Source: Clostridiales bacterium (lineage in GTDB: Bacteria; Bacillota; Clostridia; Lachnospirales; Lachnospiraceae). Taken from it: DNA of 64,000 nt. The notes beneath the pieces are model-generated. The model made no database searches. It was not told the DNA's origin and saw nothing but the letters and a program-made list of their open reading frames with translations. The position numbers were made by a program, and so were the translations under genes. Positions 1-8,717 of this stretch are shown one piece after another; position 1 is the first letter of the stretch, and each line of letters opens with the position of its first letter. Where the stretch lies: NCBI GenBank assembly GCA_018372435.1, contig JAHAJA010000017.1, positions 18,916 to 82,915 of the forward strand, given 5' to 3'.

Positions 1-783
1 ACACTTCTTAGATTCACATCTTTGCATACAGCTATTGTTGCAATTTGTATTACAGCCACAGTTGTTGGTATTTCTTCTATTGTGACATGCATGATGAGTT
101 TCACAAGAATCAGTTTCATTCATGGATTCTAAAGATTCGTCCATACATATACTAATTTCCTTTACTTTCTCGTTATAGCATAATCCCATCTTAATACAAT
201 CTTTAGCATCCATAAGTCCCTTTTCTGCACCCATAAACTCTCTACGAGATTTATCAAAAGTACAATTGAACCAGTCATTTAATCTCATGAATTCTTGGCA
301 AGAACAGTCGTTATGAATAGTAATGTTCTCTACAACTTCTTTTTCTGCTCCACAGCCACGAGAAGGTCTTACGTACTCATTTTGTGGCATTTCACAACTG
401 CAACTTGGCCTTGTATATTCACGAGCTGGTCTTACCATTTCACGAGCTGGTCTTACTGTTTCACATGATGGTCTTACCATTTCACGTTCTGGTCTTACCA
501 TTTCACAGGATGGTTTTACCATTTCGCAGGATGGTCTTACCATTTCACAGGATGGCCTTGCTGATTCACATGATGGTCTTACCATTTCACGTGCTGGTCT
601 TACTGATTCACATGATGGCATTACCATTTCATGTGATGGTCTTACCATTTCACAGGATGGTCTCACTGCTTCACATGATGGCATTTCTCTTCTTGGCATT
701 TCTCTTCTTGACATTTCCCTTCTAGGCATTTCACCGCATCTATTCATTCTGTCACAACAGGAATGATTATTTCCACAATTCAT
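1..783 (-). CDS. Cys-rich protein with heptapeptide repeats, C-terminus cut by window edge
   Basis: An open frame of 261 codons runs from ATG at 783 to the window edge without a stop. The start follows a GGGAG ribosome binding site. The N-terminus (MNCGNNHSCCDRMNRCGEMP) is Cys-rich. Residues 19-35 are short RREMP repeats, and residues 36-126 are 13 copies of a seven-residue unit of the form (S/A)(C/R)EMVRP. A non-repetitive part follows with an acidic stretch and many further Cys, ending in a Cys/Asn/His-rich tail (CGCNTNCNNSC). No signal peptide or membrane segment is visible. I do not recognise the family. Spaced Cys, Arg and Glu suggest a structural, metal-binding or spore-coat-like protein, but that is inference. 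Frames on the other strand here are shadows of the repeat. Confidence 0.75.
   Translation of the reverse strand, partial: MNCGNNHSCCDRMNRCGEMPRREMSRREMPRREMPSCEAVRPSCEMVRPSHEMVMPSCESVRPAREMVRPSCESARPSCEMVRPSCEMVKPSCEMVRPEREMVRPSCETVRPAREMVRPAREYTRPSCSCEMPQNEYVRPSRGCGAEKEVVENITIHNDCSCQEFMRLNDWFNCTFDKSRREFMGAEKGLMDAKDCIKMGLCYNEKVKEISICMDESLESMNETDSCETHHACHNRRNTNNCGCNTNCNNSCMQRCESKKC
406..678 (-). repeat. 13 tandem 21-bp units encoding a heptapeptide
   Basis: Thirteen in-frame 21-bp copies encode units such as SCEMVRP, AREMVRP, SCESVRP and EREMVRP. Positions 1-2 vary (SC, AR, ER, SH), while E3, V5 and P7 are nearly constant. The copies are similar enough in DNA to allow slippage or recombination, so copy number may differ between strains. 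Confidence 0.9.
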
Positions 784-887
784 AATTATCTCCCTTTTTC
801 TATATTTCATATTGCATAATATATCTTATTCAACATAATATTGTTCGGGACTAAATTTGTGTCGTGGAATTGTTCCATATACCGACA

Positions 888-930
888 TAAAAAGACTGTA
901 GCATACCAATTAATTGATATTCTACAGTCT
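888..930 (-). terminator. Intrinsic terminator after the uracil permease gene
   Basis: AGACTGTAG (893-901) pairs with CTACAGTCT (922-930), and a second inner ATATC/GGTAT pairing extends the stem. Read on the minus strand the stem is followed by TTTTT. It lies 31 bp past the permease stop. Confidence 0.85.
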
Positions 931-960
931 GAATTACACGCTATATAACTTTCTAATTAA

Positions 961-2298
961 TTAATCTTCTTTGAACTCATAATCTTTACCTGGAAGTATC
1001 GCATTGAGCAAGATACCTGCAAGAGCTGCGACAGCTATCCCCGATAAATTAATATCAAATCCACCAATTACGAAATTAACACCAGAATTAATCACATTAG
1101 CACCGATTGCCTCGTTATATACATATTGGTATTGGATACCTAATGCACTAACAAGGATAACTGCTGCTATGATAAGATTTCTACTCTTGGTAAAATCTAC
1201 AGTATTCTCAACCACGTTGCGCACACCAATTGCAGAAATCATTCCGTATAAGATCAATGATACACCACCAATAATCGCTGTCGGTACAGAACTTACAATA
1301 GCCGCAAACTTAGGTGAAAAAGATAAAACGATTGCGATACAAGCTGCAATTCTCATTACTACTGGATCATATACTTTCGATAAAGCAAGTACTCCTGTAT
1401 TCTCACCATAAGTTGTATTTGCTGGGCCACCGAATAAGGCAGACACACTTGTTGCAAGTCCATCTCCTAGTAATGTTCTATGAAGTCCTGGATTTGCAAT
1501 GTAGTTCTTACCTGTAGTTGCACCAATTGCAGAAATATCTCCAATATGCTCCATCATAGTAGCTAGAGAAATTGGCACAATGGTAATAATTGCACTTAGA
1601 TTGAATTTTGCAAAATTAGCTGTTTTCAATGGGACACCAAACCATGCTGCTTCTTTGACTGTAGTAAAATCTATTTCTCCCATACAAAGTGCTAAGATAT
1701 AAGCACCTACAATTCCTAACATAATAGGAATAATCTTAACCATACCTTTTCCCCAAATATTGCACACAATTACAATCGCTACTGCAACTAGAGCAATAAG
1801 CCAGTTTGTAGAGCAGTTGTTAATTGCTGTAGGTGCAAGAGTAAGACCGATAGCTATAATAATAGGCCCTGTTACAACTGGTGGGAAGAAACGCATTACC
1901 TTCTTCGCTCCGAACGCCTTAATAAAGGCTGCTACCACCAAATACACAAGACCTGCTACAAAAACACCACCACATGCATATGCTAATTGAATTGGATCCG
2001 CTACACCATCCTTAAGCGGTGCTACAGCAGCATAACCACCTAAAAACGCGAAAGAAGACCCTAAAAATGCTGGTACCATTCCCTTTGATAATAAATGAAA
2101 TAACAAAGTTCCAATACCAGCCATAAATAATGTAGTTGAAACACTAAGACCCGTTAATATAGGAACTAAAACAGTTGCACCAAACATTGCAAATGTGTGT
2201 TGGAATCCTAATAATAACGTCTTCGGTAAACCCAATTGTTTTACATTATAAATACCATCTTGTGCTACTCTTTGATTCTGATTGCTCAGTTCTTTCAT
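961..2298 (-). CDS. uraA: Uracil permease (NCS2 nucleobase:cation symporter)
   Basis: This 445-residue polytopic membrane protein imports uracil, probably by proton symport. The N-terminal FQHTFAMFGATVLVPILTG and the following GSSFAFLGGY segment are characteristic of the UraA/PyrP branch of NCS2 carriers, and about 12-14 hydrophobic segments are visible. The conserved mid-protein stretch SISLATMMEHIGDISAIG carries the nucleobase-binding Glu. Length is normal for the family. ATG follows AGGAGG with 9 bp spacing. It is monocistronic, with its own promoter and terminator. Xanthine or another pyrimidine is possible as substrate, but the motifs fit uracil best. Confidence 0.9.
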   Translation of the reverse strand: MKELSNQNQRVAQDGIYNVKQLGLPKTLLLGFQHTFAMFGATVLVPILTGLSVSTTLFMAGIGTLLFHLLSKGMVPAFLGSSFAFLGGYAAVAPLKDGVADPIQLAYACGGVFVAGLVYLVVAAFIKAFGAKKVMRFFPPVVTGPIIIAIGLTLAPTAINNCSTNWLIALVAVAIVIVCNIWGKGMVKIIPIMLGIVGAYILALCMGEIDFTTVKEAAWFGVPLKTANFAKFNLSAIITIVPISLATMMEHIGDISAIGATTGKNYIANPGLHRTLLGDGLATSVSALFGGPANTTYGENTGVLALSKVYDPVVMRIAACIAIVLSFSPKFAAIVSSVPTAIIGGVSLILYGMISAIGVRNVVENTVDFTKSRNLIIAAVILVSALGIQYQYVYNEAIGANVINSGVNFVIGGFDINLSGIAVAALAGILLNAILPGKDYEFKED

Positions 2299-2677
2299 TG
2301 AAGTACATCCTCCTACTTAAAATCATTTGTGACTTATCTTTGATCAGTGAAGCATTGACCATATACACATCCCTTGTATAATTTGTCATCAAACATATCG
2401 GTCTATTATATCATAGACTTTTTTTCAAAATCAACCTATAAAAAGTATTCGAAATACTCCACTATAAGCCTTATAATCTTATAACTTCTCCACCTATATA
2501 AACAAATATTTATATTTAATAACTGAAAAAGCATGCATTCAATAGAAAGAATCATTATTTTTGTCAAATTTTCTGTTATTTTGCAATCAAAAAACTAATA
2601 TTCAAAAGTTTATAAACAATTATAATTCATTATGTTTAGTATTTATCATTAATTTCCTGATAATCATTAGTAGCATA
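2299..2677. other. Intergenic region upstream of uraA
   Basis: About 100 bp of untranslated leader and the uraA promoter occupy the left part. The rest (about 2440-2677) is very AT-rich and shows no coding frame, no clear terminator and no recognised riboswitch. A pyrimidine-sensing (PyrR-type) leader structure was not convincing by eye. Confidence 0.5.
2405..2434 (-). promoter_or_regulatory. Sigma-A-type promoter of uraA
   Basis: On the minus strand TTGATT (2429-2434) and TATAAT (2405-2410) are separated by 18 bp. The predicted start is near 2398, giving a leader of about 100 nt. Confidence 0.6.
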
Positions 2678-3874
2678 CTATCGATCTATCACATTGTCTA
2701 CATCTACTACAGGTGCAAGTACCGTTTTATAATTCCGTAGAGAATATCCATCAATAGATACTCTTGTCATATATATGGAATGCCCTTCCTCGTAATCTCT
2801 TTGATAGAAGAAATTACTCACCGAACAAAATACGCGGTAGCCATAATCGAGGAGTAATTCATACTTTTCCTCTTCTGGCTTCACCAGTTTTCCATACGGA
2901 TATACGAATATCTTGGTCTCTCCAATTATTGGTATGACTTCGTCTTGAAATCTTTGTAGATCTTTCTTAAGACTCGTTACTGTATGTTTCGTTACATCAT
3001 AATGCCCATAGCTATGACTAGCAAAGCTATAACCAAGTTCTTTCAACCTTTTTGTAACCTTTTTTGCTTTTACAATCTCTGCATCACGATCTCCCTCGTA
3101 ATCCGCATCAGTTCGATAACCAAATACTCCTGTAAAGCCAGTCATACATAATGTCATCCTTGCCCCTTTGGAGGAGAAGTCAGGATGCTTCTCGATAAAT
3201 TCCTCAAGGATTGGCACAAATTCATTATCGTCTGAGTACACGACAGATCCATCTTTTTGATAGGTACCTGATACAATCTGATTCTCCTTGTTCACCGTTA
3301 GAAAATCCACCATTCCATTACCACGTTTCTTAACATCATAGACCACGTCATCAACGGAAAAAATCAAAGGTTTTCTTCCTTTTGGTACTTGTACACTCTC
3401 AACAAGCTTCATCTTACCATCTGTATCCTCATAATATGTTTCATTAATATCAATCAGACTATACCCATTCTTATATAATTCCTCTAATAAATTCTTAAAT
3501 TCTTGAACATTAATGCAATCACTGTCATATCTCATTAATCCATTCTTATCCTTAAGCTCTGGATAAGCAATTAGGGTATGGATGAAGATATGCGGGATTT
3601 CTCCCCTATACTCCTCATATTCAACACCCGCTACGTCCTTATCCTCTTCAGCTTCACTGCTAATCGTCTCATTCTCTGTTTTAATATCGTTACTCTCATC
3701 TTTCGTCTTCTCTTCATCTGGTTGACTTTGTTGATTCTGTTGACTTTGTTCTTCTTTAAGTCCCTCAACTTGCTCATTATCTTGAACAATTGATTGTTTC
3801 TCACTTTCTTTCTTACAACCACCAACCCACATGCATACCAAACATAAAATCAAACATACCATGCACCTCTTCAA
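2678..3874 (-). CDS. Lipoprotein with divergent polysaccharide deacetylase (NodB-like) domain
   Basis: The protein has 398 residues. Residues 1-20 form a lipoprotein signal (MKRCMVCLILCLVCMWVGGC) whose last Cys would be lipidated, so it is anchored on the outer face of the membrane. An acidic/Gln-rich linker (residues 25-80) precedes a NodB-like domain. The domain keeps SVDD as a version of the TFDD motif, ASHSYGHYD as the metal-binding His motif and YPYG as a third motif. The usual TFDDG glycine is replaced, so activity or substrate may differ from standard chitin or peptidoglycan deacetylases. The start is TTG at 3874 behind AGGGGGTG. Using it retains the KR of the signal peptide, which a later ATG would lose. 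It lies 48 bp after the Gre gene and may be cotranscribed. Confidence 0.7.
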   Translation of the reverse strand: MKRCMVCLILCLVCMWVGGCKKESEKQSIVQDNEQVEGLKEEQSQQNQQSQPDEEKTKDESNDIKTENETISSEAEEDKDVAGVEYEEYRGEIPHIFIHTLIAYPELKDKNGLMRYDSDCINVQEFKNLLEELYKNGYSLIDINETYYEDTDGKMKLVESVQVPKGRKPLIFSVDDVVYDVKKRGNGMVDFLTVNKENQIVSGTYQKDGSVVYSDDNEFVPILEEFIEKHPDFSSKGARMTLCMTGFTGVFGYRTDADYEGDRDAEIVKAKKVTKRLKELGYSFASHSYGHYDVTKHTVTSLKKDLQRFQDEVIPIIGETKIFVYPYGKLVKPEEEKYELLLDYGYRVFCSVSNFFYQRDYEEGHSIYMTRVSIDGYSLRNYKTVLAPVVDVDNVIDR

Positions 3875-3922
3875 TATCTTAGCACCCCCTAATAAACTAA
3901 ACCGAACAGCCTCTATTGTATA

Positions 3923-4426
3923 TTAAAATCCTCTTATTCTATCATTTTCATCTTCCGTAGTATTCGTAATTGACTTAATTAAAACATCATAACCATATTT
4001 ATCATTCACTTGAATGTGTACACGATCATTAACACGATGCCCTATAATTGCTTTACCAAGTGGTGATTCAATACTAATTAAACCTTTTAAAACATTCTCC
4101 CGTACTGTTGTTACGATACGATAGGTTTCTGTTAAATCGTCCTCTTCAAAATATAATTCAACTGTGTTATTCATACCAATTACATCATCTTCAGAAGAAT
4201 CCTCTATCACCTTAGCGGTTTTAATCATTCTCTCAAGATAACGAATACGACTTTCATTCTTATTTTTATCCTTCTTAGCGGCATAATATTCAAAGTTCTC
4301 ACTTAAATCTCCGTGAGCTCTGGCTTCCTTCACAGCATCAATCGCTTCTTTTCTAACAACTAATTTGCGATAATCAATCTCATCTTGAATTTTCTTGATA
4401 TCACTCTTAGTCAATTCATTAAACAT
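3923..4426 (-). CDS. greA: GreA/GreB-family transcription elongation factor
   Basis: This 167-residue protein has the GreA layout. The N-terminal coiled coil (about 1-80) carries the conserved ARAHGDLSENFEYYAAK tip motif whose acidic residues act in the RNA polymerase secondary channel. A C-terminal FKBP-like domain (about 85-160) contains SIESPLGKAIIGHR. Gre factors rescue backtracked polymerase by stimulating transcript cleavage. ATG follows GGAGG. The gene lies between a small Cys protein and the lipoprotein, all on the same strand with short gaps. A genome may carry several Gre paralogues, so the exact symbol is provisional. Confidence 0.88.
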   Translation of the reverse strand: MFNELTKSDIKKIQDEIDYRKLVVRKEAIDAVKEARAHGDLSENFEYYAAKKDKNKNESRIRYLERMIKTAKVIEDSSEDDVIGMNNTVELYFEEDDLTETYRIVTTVRENVLKGLISIESPLGKAIIGHRVNDRVHIQVNDKYGYDVLIKSITNTTEDENDRIRGF

Positions 4427-4468
4427 GTTTGACTACCTCCATAATTATTTATTCGCAATTGTCTATAT

Positions 4469-4639
4469 CTATTTCGTTAATTTATGATTGCTACAAGACT
4501 TACAGATACTCTTCCACCCAACAATTCTCTTCACTCTCTTTGGCAATTCTTTTCCATTCTTTACTTTATATGATTCCTTAATAACGCATTCGCATTCTTC
4601 ATCTGATATTTCATTGTTACTTAATATTAAACATCTCAT
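4469..4639 (-). CDS. Small 56-residue protein with two Cys pairs
   Basis: A short frame begins at ATG 4639 after AAAGGAA with 8 bp spacing and encodes 56 residues starting MRCLILSNNEISDEECECVI. It contains CEC near residue 16 and CKSC near residue 46, followed by His, with a basic middle (KELPKRVKRIVGWK). Paired Cys flanking a basic stretch suggest a small zinc-binding protein, but I do not recognise a family. It ends 42 bp before the Gre gene and could be the first gene of that operon. Confidence 0.55.
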   Translation of the reverse strand: MRCLILSNNEISDEECECVIKESYKVKNGKELPKRVKRIVGWKSICKSCSNHKLTK

Positions 4640-4725
4640 GGTACATATTCCTTTCTCTATCTCTTTATTACATATACATTATATCATATATGTACTGTAA
4701 CATGTATACCCAATAGTTTGAATCC

Positions 4726-4775
4726 ATATATGAAGAAGTCGCCTTTTTTTAAGAAAAAGCGACTTCTTCATATAT
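4726..4775. terminator. Perfect 17-bp inverted repeat, terminator-like
   Basis: ATATATGAAGAAGTCGC (4726-4742) is perfectly complementary to 4759-4775, around a 16-nt loop of T and A runs. It lies downstream of the ABC permease gene (ends 4801, minus). Only plus-strand reading gives a T-run (GTTTTTAA) after the stem, so terminator polarity is unclear. Confidence 0.55.
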
Positions 4776-4800
4776 GTTTTTAATTGTAACAGAGCGTTGC

Positions 4801-5442
4801 TCATCGATTAATAAATAGTTTTACCCTCTTTTCATTTCTAATGATAATTCCAACAACAATCATAATAATACCTGCTACCAAGAGATATATCTTATCTCCT
4901 ATGTTTCCTCCCATCAATGAAAACAAATAAAATCTACCAACATACTTCTTGGCTCCTCCCATACACATAACATAGTACAATATAGGTATCATATAAGCTA
5001 CTGCAAGATTATCAAGTATGCTGTACATCATTATACCTAATCCGCCCAAAAACAATCCATTGGCTACTGCTCCATATAGATATTGATAATATGGAAACTG
5101 GCTATTTTGCTGTTTCATAAACAGCAAGAACAATACAAGGCTAATTAACAGAAGGATAACTCCCTCAACTATGCGAATGCCCTGCACAAGGTACATCGAT
5201 TCTTTCTTTGATTGTATTAGTTCACGAACGCTACGATCTTCATCCGGAATAAACAAAGGGATACAAAGTACGATACCAAATAAAGAAAGATACAAATCTA
5301 CTACTTTTGCTACCTGTAAGGGTTCTAGATTGGATACTCCCATAATAACTGGTGCAAGTACTGCTAAAAATAGCACCACCATGATATGAGGAAACAAATT
5401 AAATTTCAAGTTCACTTTTGCGATGTTTAAATATCTTTCCAT
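4801..5442 (-). CDS. ABC-2-type exporter permease subunit (second permease)
   Basis: This 213-residue membrane protein has about six hydrophobic segments, near residues 18-36, 50-66, 90-110, 122-142, 147-163 and 185-203. Sequence alone gives no family motif; the call rests on its position as last gene of an ABC exporter operon. Its start overlaps the previous permease gene by 44 bp, which implies translational coupling, and AAAGGGGG lies 12 bp upstream. It probably pairs with the 387-residue permease to form the membrane channel. The substrate is unknown; lipid, peptide antibiotic or other toxic compounds are usual for exporters beside a two-component system. Confidence 0.65.
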   Translation of the reverse strand: MERYLNIAKVNLKFNLFPHIMVVLFLAVLAPVIMGVSNLEPLQVAKVVDLYLSLFGIVLCIPLFIPDEDRSVRELIQSKKESMYLVQGIRIVEGVILLLISLVLFLLFMKQQNSQFPYYQYLYGAVANGLFLGGLGIMMYSILDNLAVAYMIPILYYVMCMGGAKKYVGRFYLFSLMGGNIGDKIYLLVAGIIMIVVGIIIRNEKRVKLFINR

Positions 5443-6562
5443 GATAATTCAGTGCCCCCTTTCGTTTATAATGGTACACTACAATCGTGGCAATAATCAG
5501 CAAAATCCCCATACCACTATAAAACAACCGATTCCTTACTAATTGTGGTAATATCGCTTTATAAACTTCATGCTCACCTATGGTATTAAATCTAGGCATA
5601 ATATTATAGCCAACCGTTCCTACCAATGATTCCGCTCCCATAAACATGCTTATATACCACCATAAACCTTGAACTAAGATTGCAATTGGTCCATTGGTTA
5701 ATTCCGTCAAGAAAAATCCAACTGAAATTGTTATCATAATAGTCGGAAGTAACCAGCCCCCAATGTATCTAAGATAAGCGAAGGCATCTCCCTTAATTCC
5801 ATTATTAACCGCTGAATATAACGATTGTAAGGCAGGTGATATGCTTAGTAAAATTACCGGAATTACTACCATACTTACAGTAGCTAGATAACGAGACATA
5901 ACAATCGCTATGGATGAGGCTTTCTTTGAGAAGATTACATCAAAAGCTTTCGCTCTTTTATCACGTAAGCCTCTTGTCACAGCTAAGAATACTGGAAGAA
6001 TGGCTAGTACAATCCCCATGTAATCACAGAATAATCTTGCATATGCACCAGATATCTTATCATTATACAGTATGTCTTCATATTCTTTCATGGCATCTTC
6101 GTATGTCATTGGTATATATGCATTTGACTTAAGCCCACTTGCTTTATAACGGCTGCCTCCACCAAGGATATCATCAATCTTCTCCATCTTTGCTTCGAAT
6201 TGCTCATAAGATATGTCTTCTTTTATATCATAATTCTCATCCAAAACTTCACTTATTATAGCTTCAATCTTAGATTGTTTACTTTTGCTAGGGTGGACCT
6301 CTTTATAGAATCCAAAGGGATACGTAATGTACGTCTCACTCTCAAACTCTTGCAATAAAATATCTATCGAATATTGCATAATTACCTTTGGGTCCTTACT
6401 ATATTGATAACCGTAGCTTGCTTGGTCTTTTTGTGGTTTCGCAATACCTGTATTCGATTCCATTTGACCAACAAAGAATAGTACTAAACATGCCAAAAAG
6501 AGGTAATACGTTGTACTCTTTAGAATCGCTTTGCACTCTTTAATAAATAATGTTCCAAACAT
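5399..6562 (-). CDS. ABC-2-type exporter permease subunit (first permease)
   Basis: The protein has 387 residues, with one N-terminal membrane segment (about 14-32) followed by an extracytoplasmic stretch of about 140 residues and five or so C-terminal segments. This is the common ABC-2 permease layout. ATG overlaps the stop of the ATPase gene as TAATG, so the two are translationally coupled, with GAGGTG upstream. The large outer loop between the first two membrane segments may contact the substrate. The order is ATPase, permease, permease, directly downstream of a sensor kinase/regulator pair that probably controls them. Confidence 0.75.
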   Translation of the reverse strand: MFGTLFIKECKAILKSTTYYLFLACLVLFFVGQMESNTGIAKPQKDQASYGYQYSKDPKVIMQYSIDILLQEFESETYITYPFGFYKEVHPSKSKQSKIEAIISEVLDENYDIKEDISYEQFEAKMEKIDDILGGGSRYKASGLKSNAYIPMTYEDAMKEYEDILYNDKISGAYARLFCDYMGIVLAILPVFLAVTRGLRDKRAKAFDVIFSKKASSIAIVMSRYLATVSMVVIPVILLSISPALQSLYSAVNNGIKGDAFAYLRYIGGWLLPTIMITISVGFFLTELTNGPIAILVQGLWWYISMFMGAESLVGTVGYNIMPRFNTIGEHEVYKAILPQLVRNRLFYSGMGILLIIATIVVYHYKRKGALNYHGKIFKHRKSELEI

Positions 6563-7446
6563 TATCTATCACCTCTTTTCTCATGCATTAGATACATATA
6601 CGCATCTTCTACATTGGGCGTACAAGAAGTTGCACCCTCGAATACTTCTTCCTCTGGCCCCGCAACAAAACGAACGGTAACTTCTGTAGGCATACGTAGC
6701 ATATTTGTCACAAGGTATCTTTTCTTAATGTCTTCAATTTCAATTTTTGAGACGGTAGCTGTATAGATTTTCCCATCTGCATGTTCTAATAATTCTGCTA
6801 CCGTTCCGTTGAATATAATATTTCCTGCATCCATTATTGCGATTTTTTCACAAGTGGCCTCAATATCTCCAACAATATGGGTAGATAGAATTACAATACG
6901 ATCATCCGCAATCTCTGATAATAAGTTACGAAATCGAACACGTTCCTCTGGGTCAAGCCCAGCTGTGGGTTCATCTACAATTAATACTTTTGGATCATGT
7001 AAGATAGCTTGCGCAATACCAAGCCTTCTCTTCATACCACCAGACATAGCCTTTACCTTCGTTCGTTTATTATTCTGTAGATTCACTCTTCTAAGTAACT
7101 CTGGTATCCTCTGTTTTCTCGTTTTCTTATCAAGCCCTGACAAAACACCTAGATAATCCATCGCTTCGTATACCGTCATATTACCATACATTGAAAAATC
7201 TTGTGGCAGATACCCTATAATGCTTCGTACCTTTCTTTCCTCTTTAACAGGTATCCCACATACATGAATATCCCCTCCACTAGCAGGTAATAGCGTTGTT
7301 ATCACCTTCATTAATGTAGTCTTTCCTGCACCATTTCTTCCAAGTAGACCAAACATTCCTTGTTCGATATGTAGGTTCACATCACAAAGAGCTTGTTTGT
7401 TACCATAAAACTTGTTCACATGATCTAATATTATCTCAGTTTCCAT
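6562..7446 (-). CDS. ABC exporter ATP-binding protein
   Basis: This nucleotide-binding subunit of about 294 residues shows Walker A (GRNGAGKTTLMK), a Q-loop (GYLPQDF), a signature in the form MSGGMKRRLG, Walker B (VLIVDEPTAGLDPEE) and a switch His (STHIVGD). This is the pattern of drug- or lipid-type ABC-2 exporters. The longest frame opens at 7464, but AGAGGAG sits 6 bp before the ATG at 7446, which is the better start. It powers the two permeases encoded next to it. Confidence 0.9.
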   Translation of the reverse strand: METEIILDHVNKFYGNKQALCDVNLHIEQGMFGLLGRNGAGKTTLMKVITTLLPASGGDIHVCGIPVKEERKVRSIIGYLPQDFSMYGNMTVYEAMDYLGVLSGLDKKTRKQRIPELLRRVNLQNNKRTKVKAMSGGMKRRLGIAQAILHDPKVLIVDEPTAGLDPEERVRFRNLLSEIADDRIVILSTHIVGDIEATCEKIAIMDAGNIIFNGTVAELLEHADGKIYTATVSKIEIEDIKKRYLVTNMLRMPTEVTVRFVAGPEEEVFEGATSCTPNVEDAYMYLMHEKRGDR

Positions 7447-7514
7447 TTTATTCTCCTCTTCCATGTAGATTTTATCTGTATTCTCATAATAACAACGAAA
7501 TATCTACACTTTAT

Positions 7515-8717
7515 CTACAGAACAAGAAAACTTGCTGCTATAATTGCACCACCTTTTGTACTATTCCCTAGATGAAGACTTCCTCCATGCTTTTCACACA
7601 ATAACTTACTAATTGTTAGTCCAATTCCAAAGTGTTCTATACTATCACCACGACCCGTATAATACGGTCTCGTTGCCATATATAATTCTTCTTTAGAAAA
7701 ACCCTTACCATCATCTTTTACATATAGAGTCAATTGATTATCTTCCATTTCAAGTACTAGATTAATCCGTGTTTTAGCATACGCTAATGCATTGGATAGT
7801 AGGTTGTCCATAACTTCAAGAATACATGAAAGATCATAATATCCTTTTCCTTCTGGTAACTTTGATTCTATATCAAAAGAAAATTCATACTGTACCTGTA
7901 ATCCTTGTATCGTCTCTTTCATCTTCTTTTCTATTACAGAAAAATCTTGTTTCTTCTTCTTGATTTCCATTGATTCAAACGTATGGATTCCTTTCATGGT
8001 TTCTGAAAATTGTTGTAACCGAAGCACTTGTGCATGCATCAATTGCAGTGTTTCCATTAATTTCTCTTCGCTTATCTTTCCTTCTGGATAATACTTACCA
8101 AGTAGTTCGGTATATCCTTGCATAACCGTTAGTGGTGTACGCAAGTCGTGGGCGAATGCAGCGTTTAGTTGTCTTTGACTTTCCATTAGACTCCAGATTT
8201 TCTCTTCATTGCTTACCAACTGCAAACGCATTGCGTCGAATGCCCCACATATCTCACCAAGCTCATCTCCACTTTCATAGATGCAAGAGAAGCTTAAATC
8301 GTTTCTACCTATGTATCTTGCTTCCTCTTTTAATATACTTACTGGCTCCTGAATTTTATTCTTATAAAAAAGGTGCGATGTAAGATATATCGCTATCACA
8401 GAATAAACTAAAATTGAAAATCTTTCTACAATATCTAGAATTTGTAGAAAAATACGATCAAAGGATTCGATCTTACTATCACATTGTGATGAATAAACAG
8501 AATCTATCACCATTCCGTTCTTTACAACTATCTCTTTTTCACTATAATCCTTTTGATATATAAGTCCTTTCCAACTACTACAAAACATCATTGTCACTGC
8601 ATATAGTAAAACGACACATAATATCGCAGCTATAATATAGAGCGATAGGGTATGTTTTAAAGAACTCGTCTTTAATTTGTTTTTCCATTTACCAAATATT
8701 TCATCTAACCAATCCAT
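7515..8717 (-). CDS. Membrane sensor histidine kinase
   Basis: This kinase of about 400 residues has two membrane segments (about 28-48 and 90-110) bracketing a short extracytoplasmic region, then HAMP, a dimerisation domain with the phospho-acceptor motif FAHDLRTPLTVMQGY, and a catalytic domain with the N box (NLLSNALAYA), G1 (DDGKGFS) and G2 (FGIGLTISK). It would phosphorylate the regulator encoded just upstream. GGGGAG precedes ATG 8717, so the TTG at 8735 is not needed. The start overlaps the regulator stop by 13 bp. The short sensor loop resembles kinases that sense through a partner transporter, but the ligand is unknown. Confidence 0.88.
   Translation of the reverse strand: MDWLDEIFGKWKNKLKTSSLKHTLSLYIIAAILCVVLLYAVTMMFCSSWKGLIYQKDYSEKEIVVKNGMVIDSVYSSQCDSKIESFDRIFLQILDIVERFSILVYSVIAIYLTSHLFYKNKIQEPVSILKEEARYIGRNDLSFSCIYESGDELGEICGAFDAMRLQLVSNEEKIWSLMESQRQLNAAFAHDLRTPLTVMQGYTELLGKYYPEGKISEEKLMETLQLMHAQVLRLQQFSETMKGIHTFESMEIKKKKQDFSVIEKKMKETIQGLQVQYEFSFDIESKLPEGKGYYDLSCILEVMDNLLSNALAYAKTRINLVLEMEDNQLTLYVKDDGKGFSKEELYMATRPYYTGRGDSIEHFGIGLTISKLLCEKHGGSLHLGNSTKGGAIIAASFLVL

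Noticed and set aside
406..678. Possible CRISPR array
   Set aside because: Units are 21 bp, contiguous without spacers and in frame with a coding sequence.
323..766. Plus-strand frame with repeated LTISRAG-like units
   Set aside because: It is the antisense shadow of the 21-bp repeats of the minus-strand heptapeptide gene, has no ribosome binding site and only exists because the repeat keeps all frames open.
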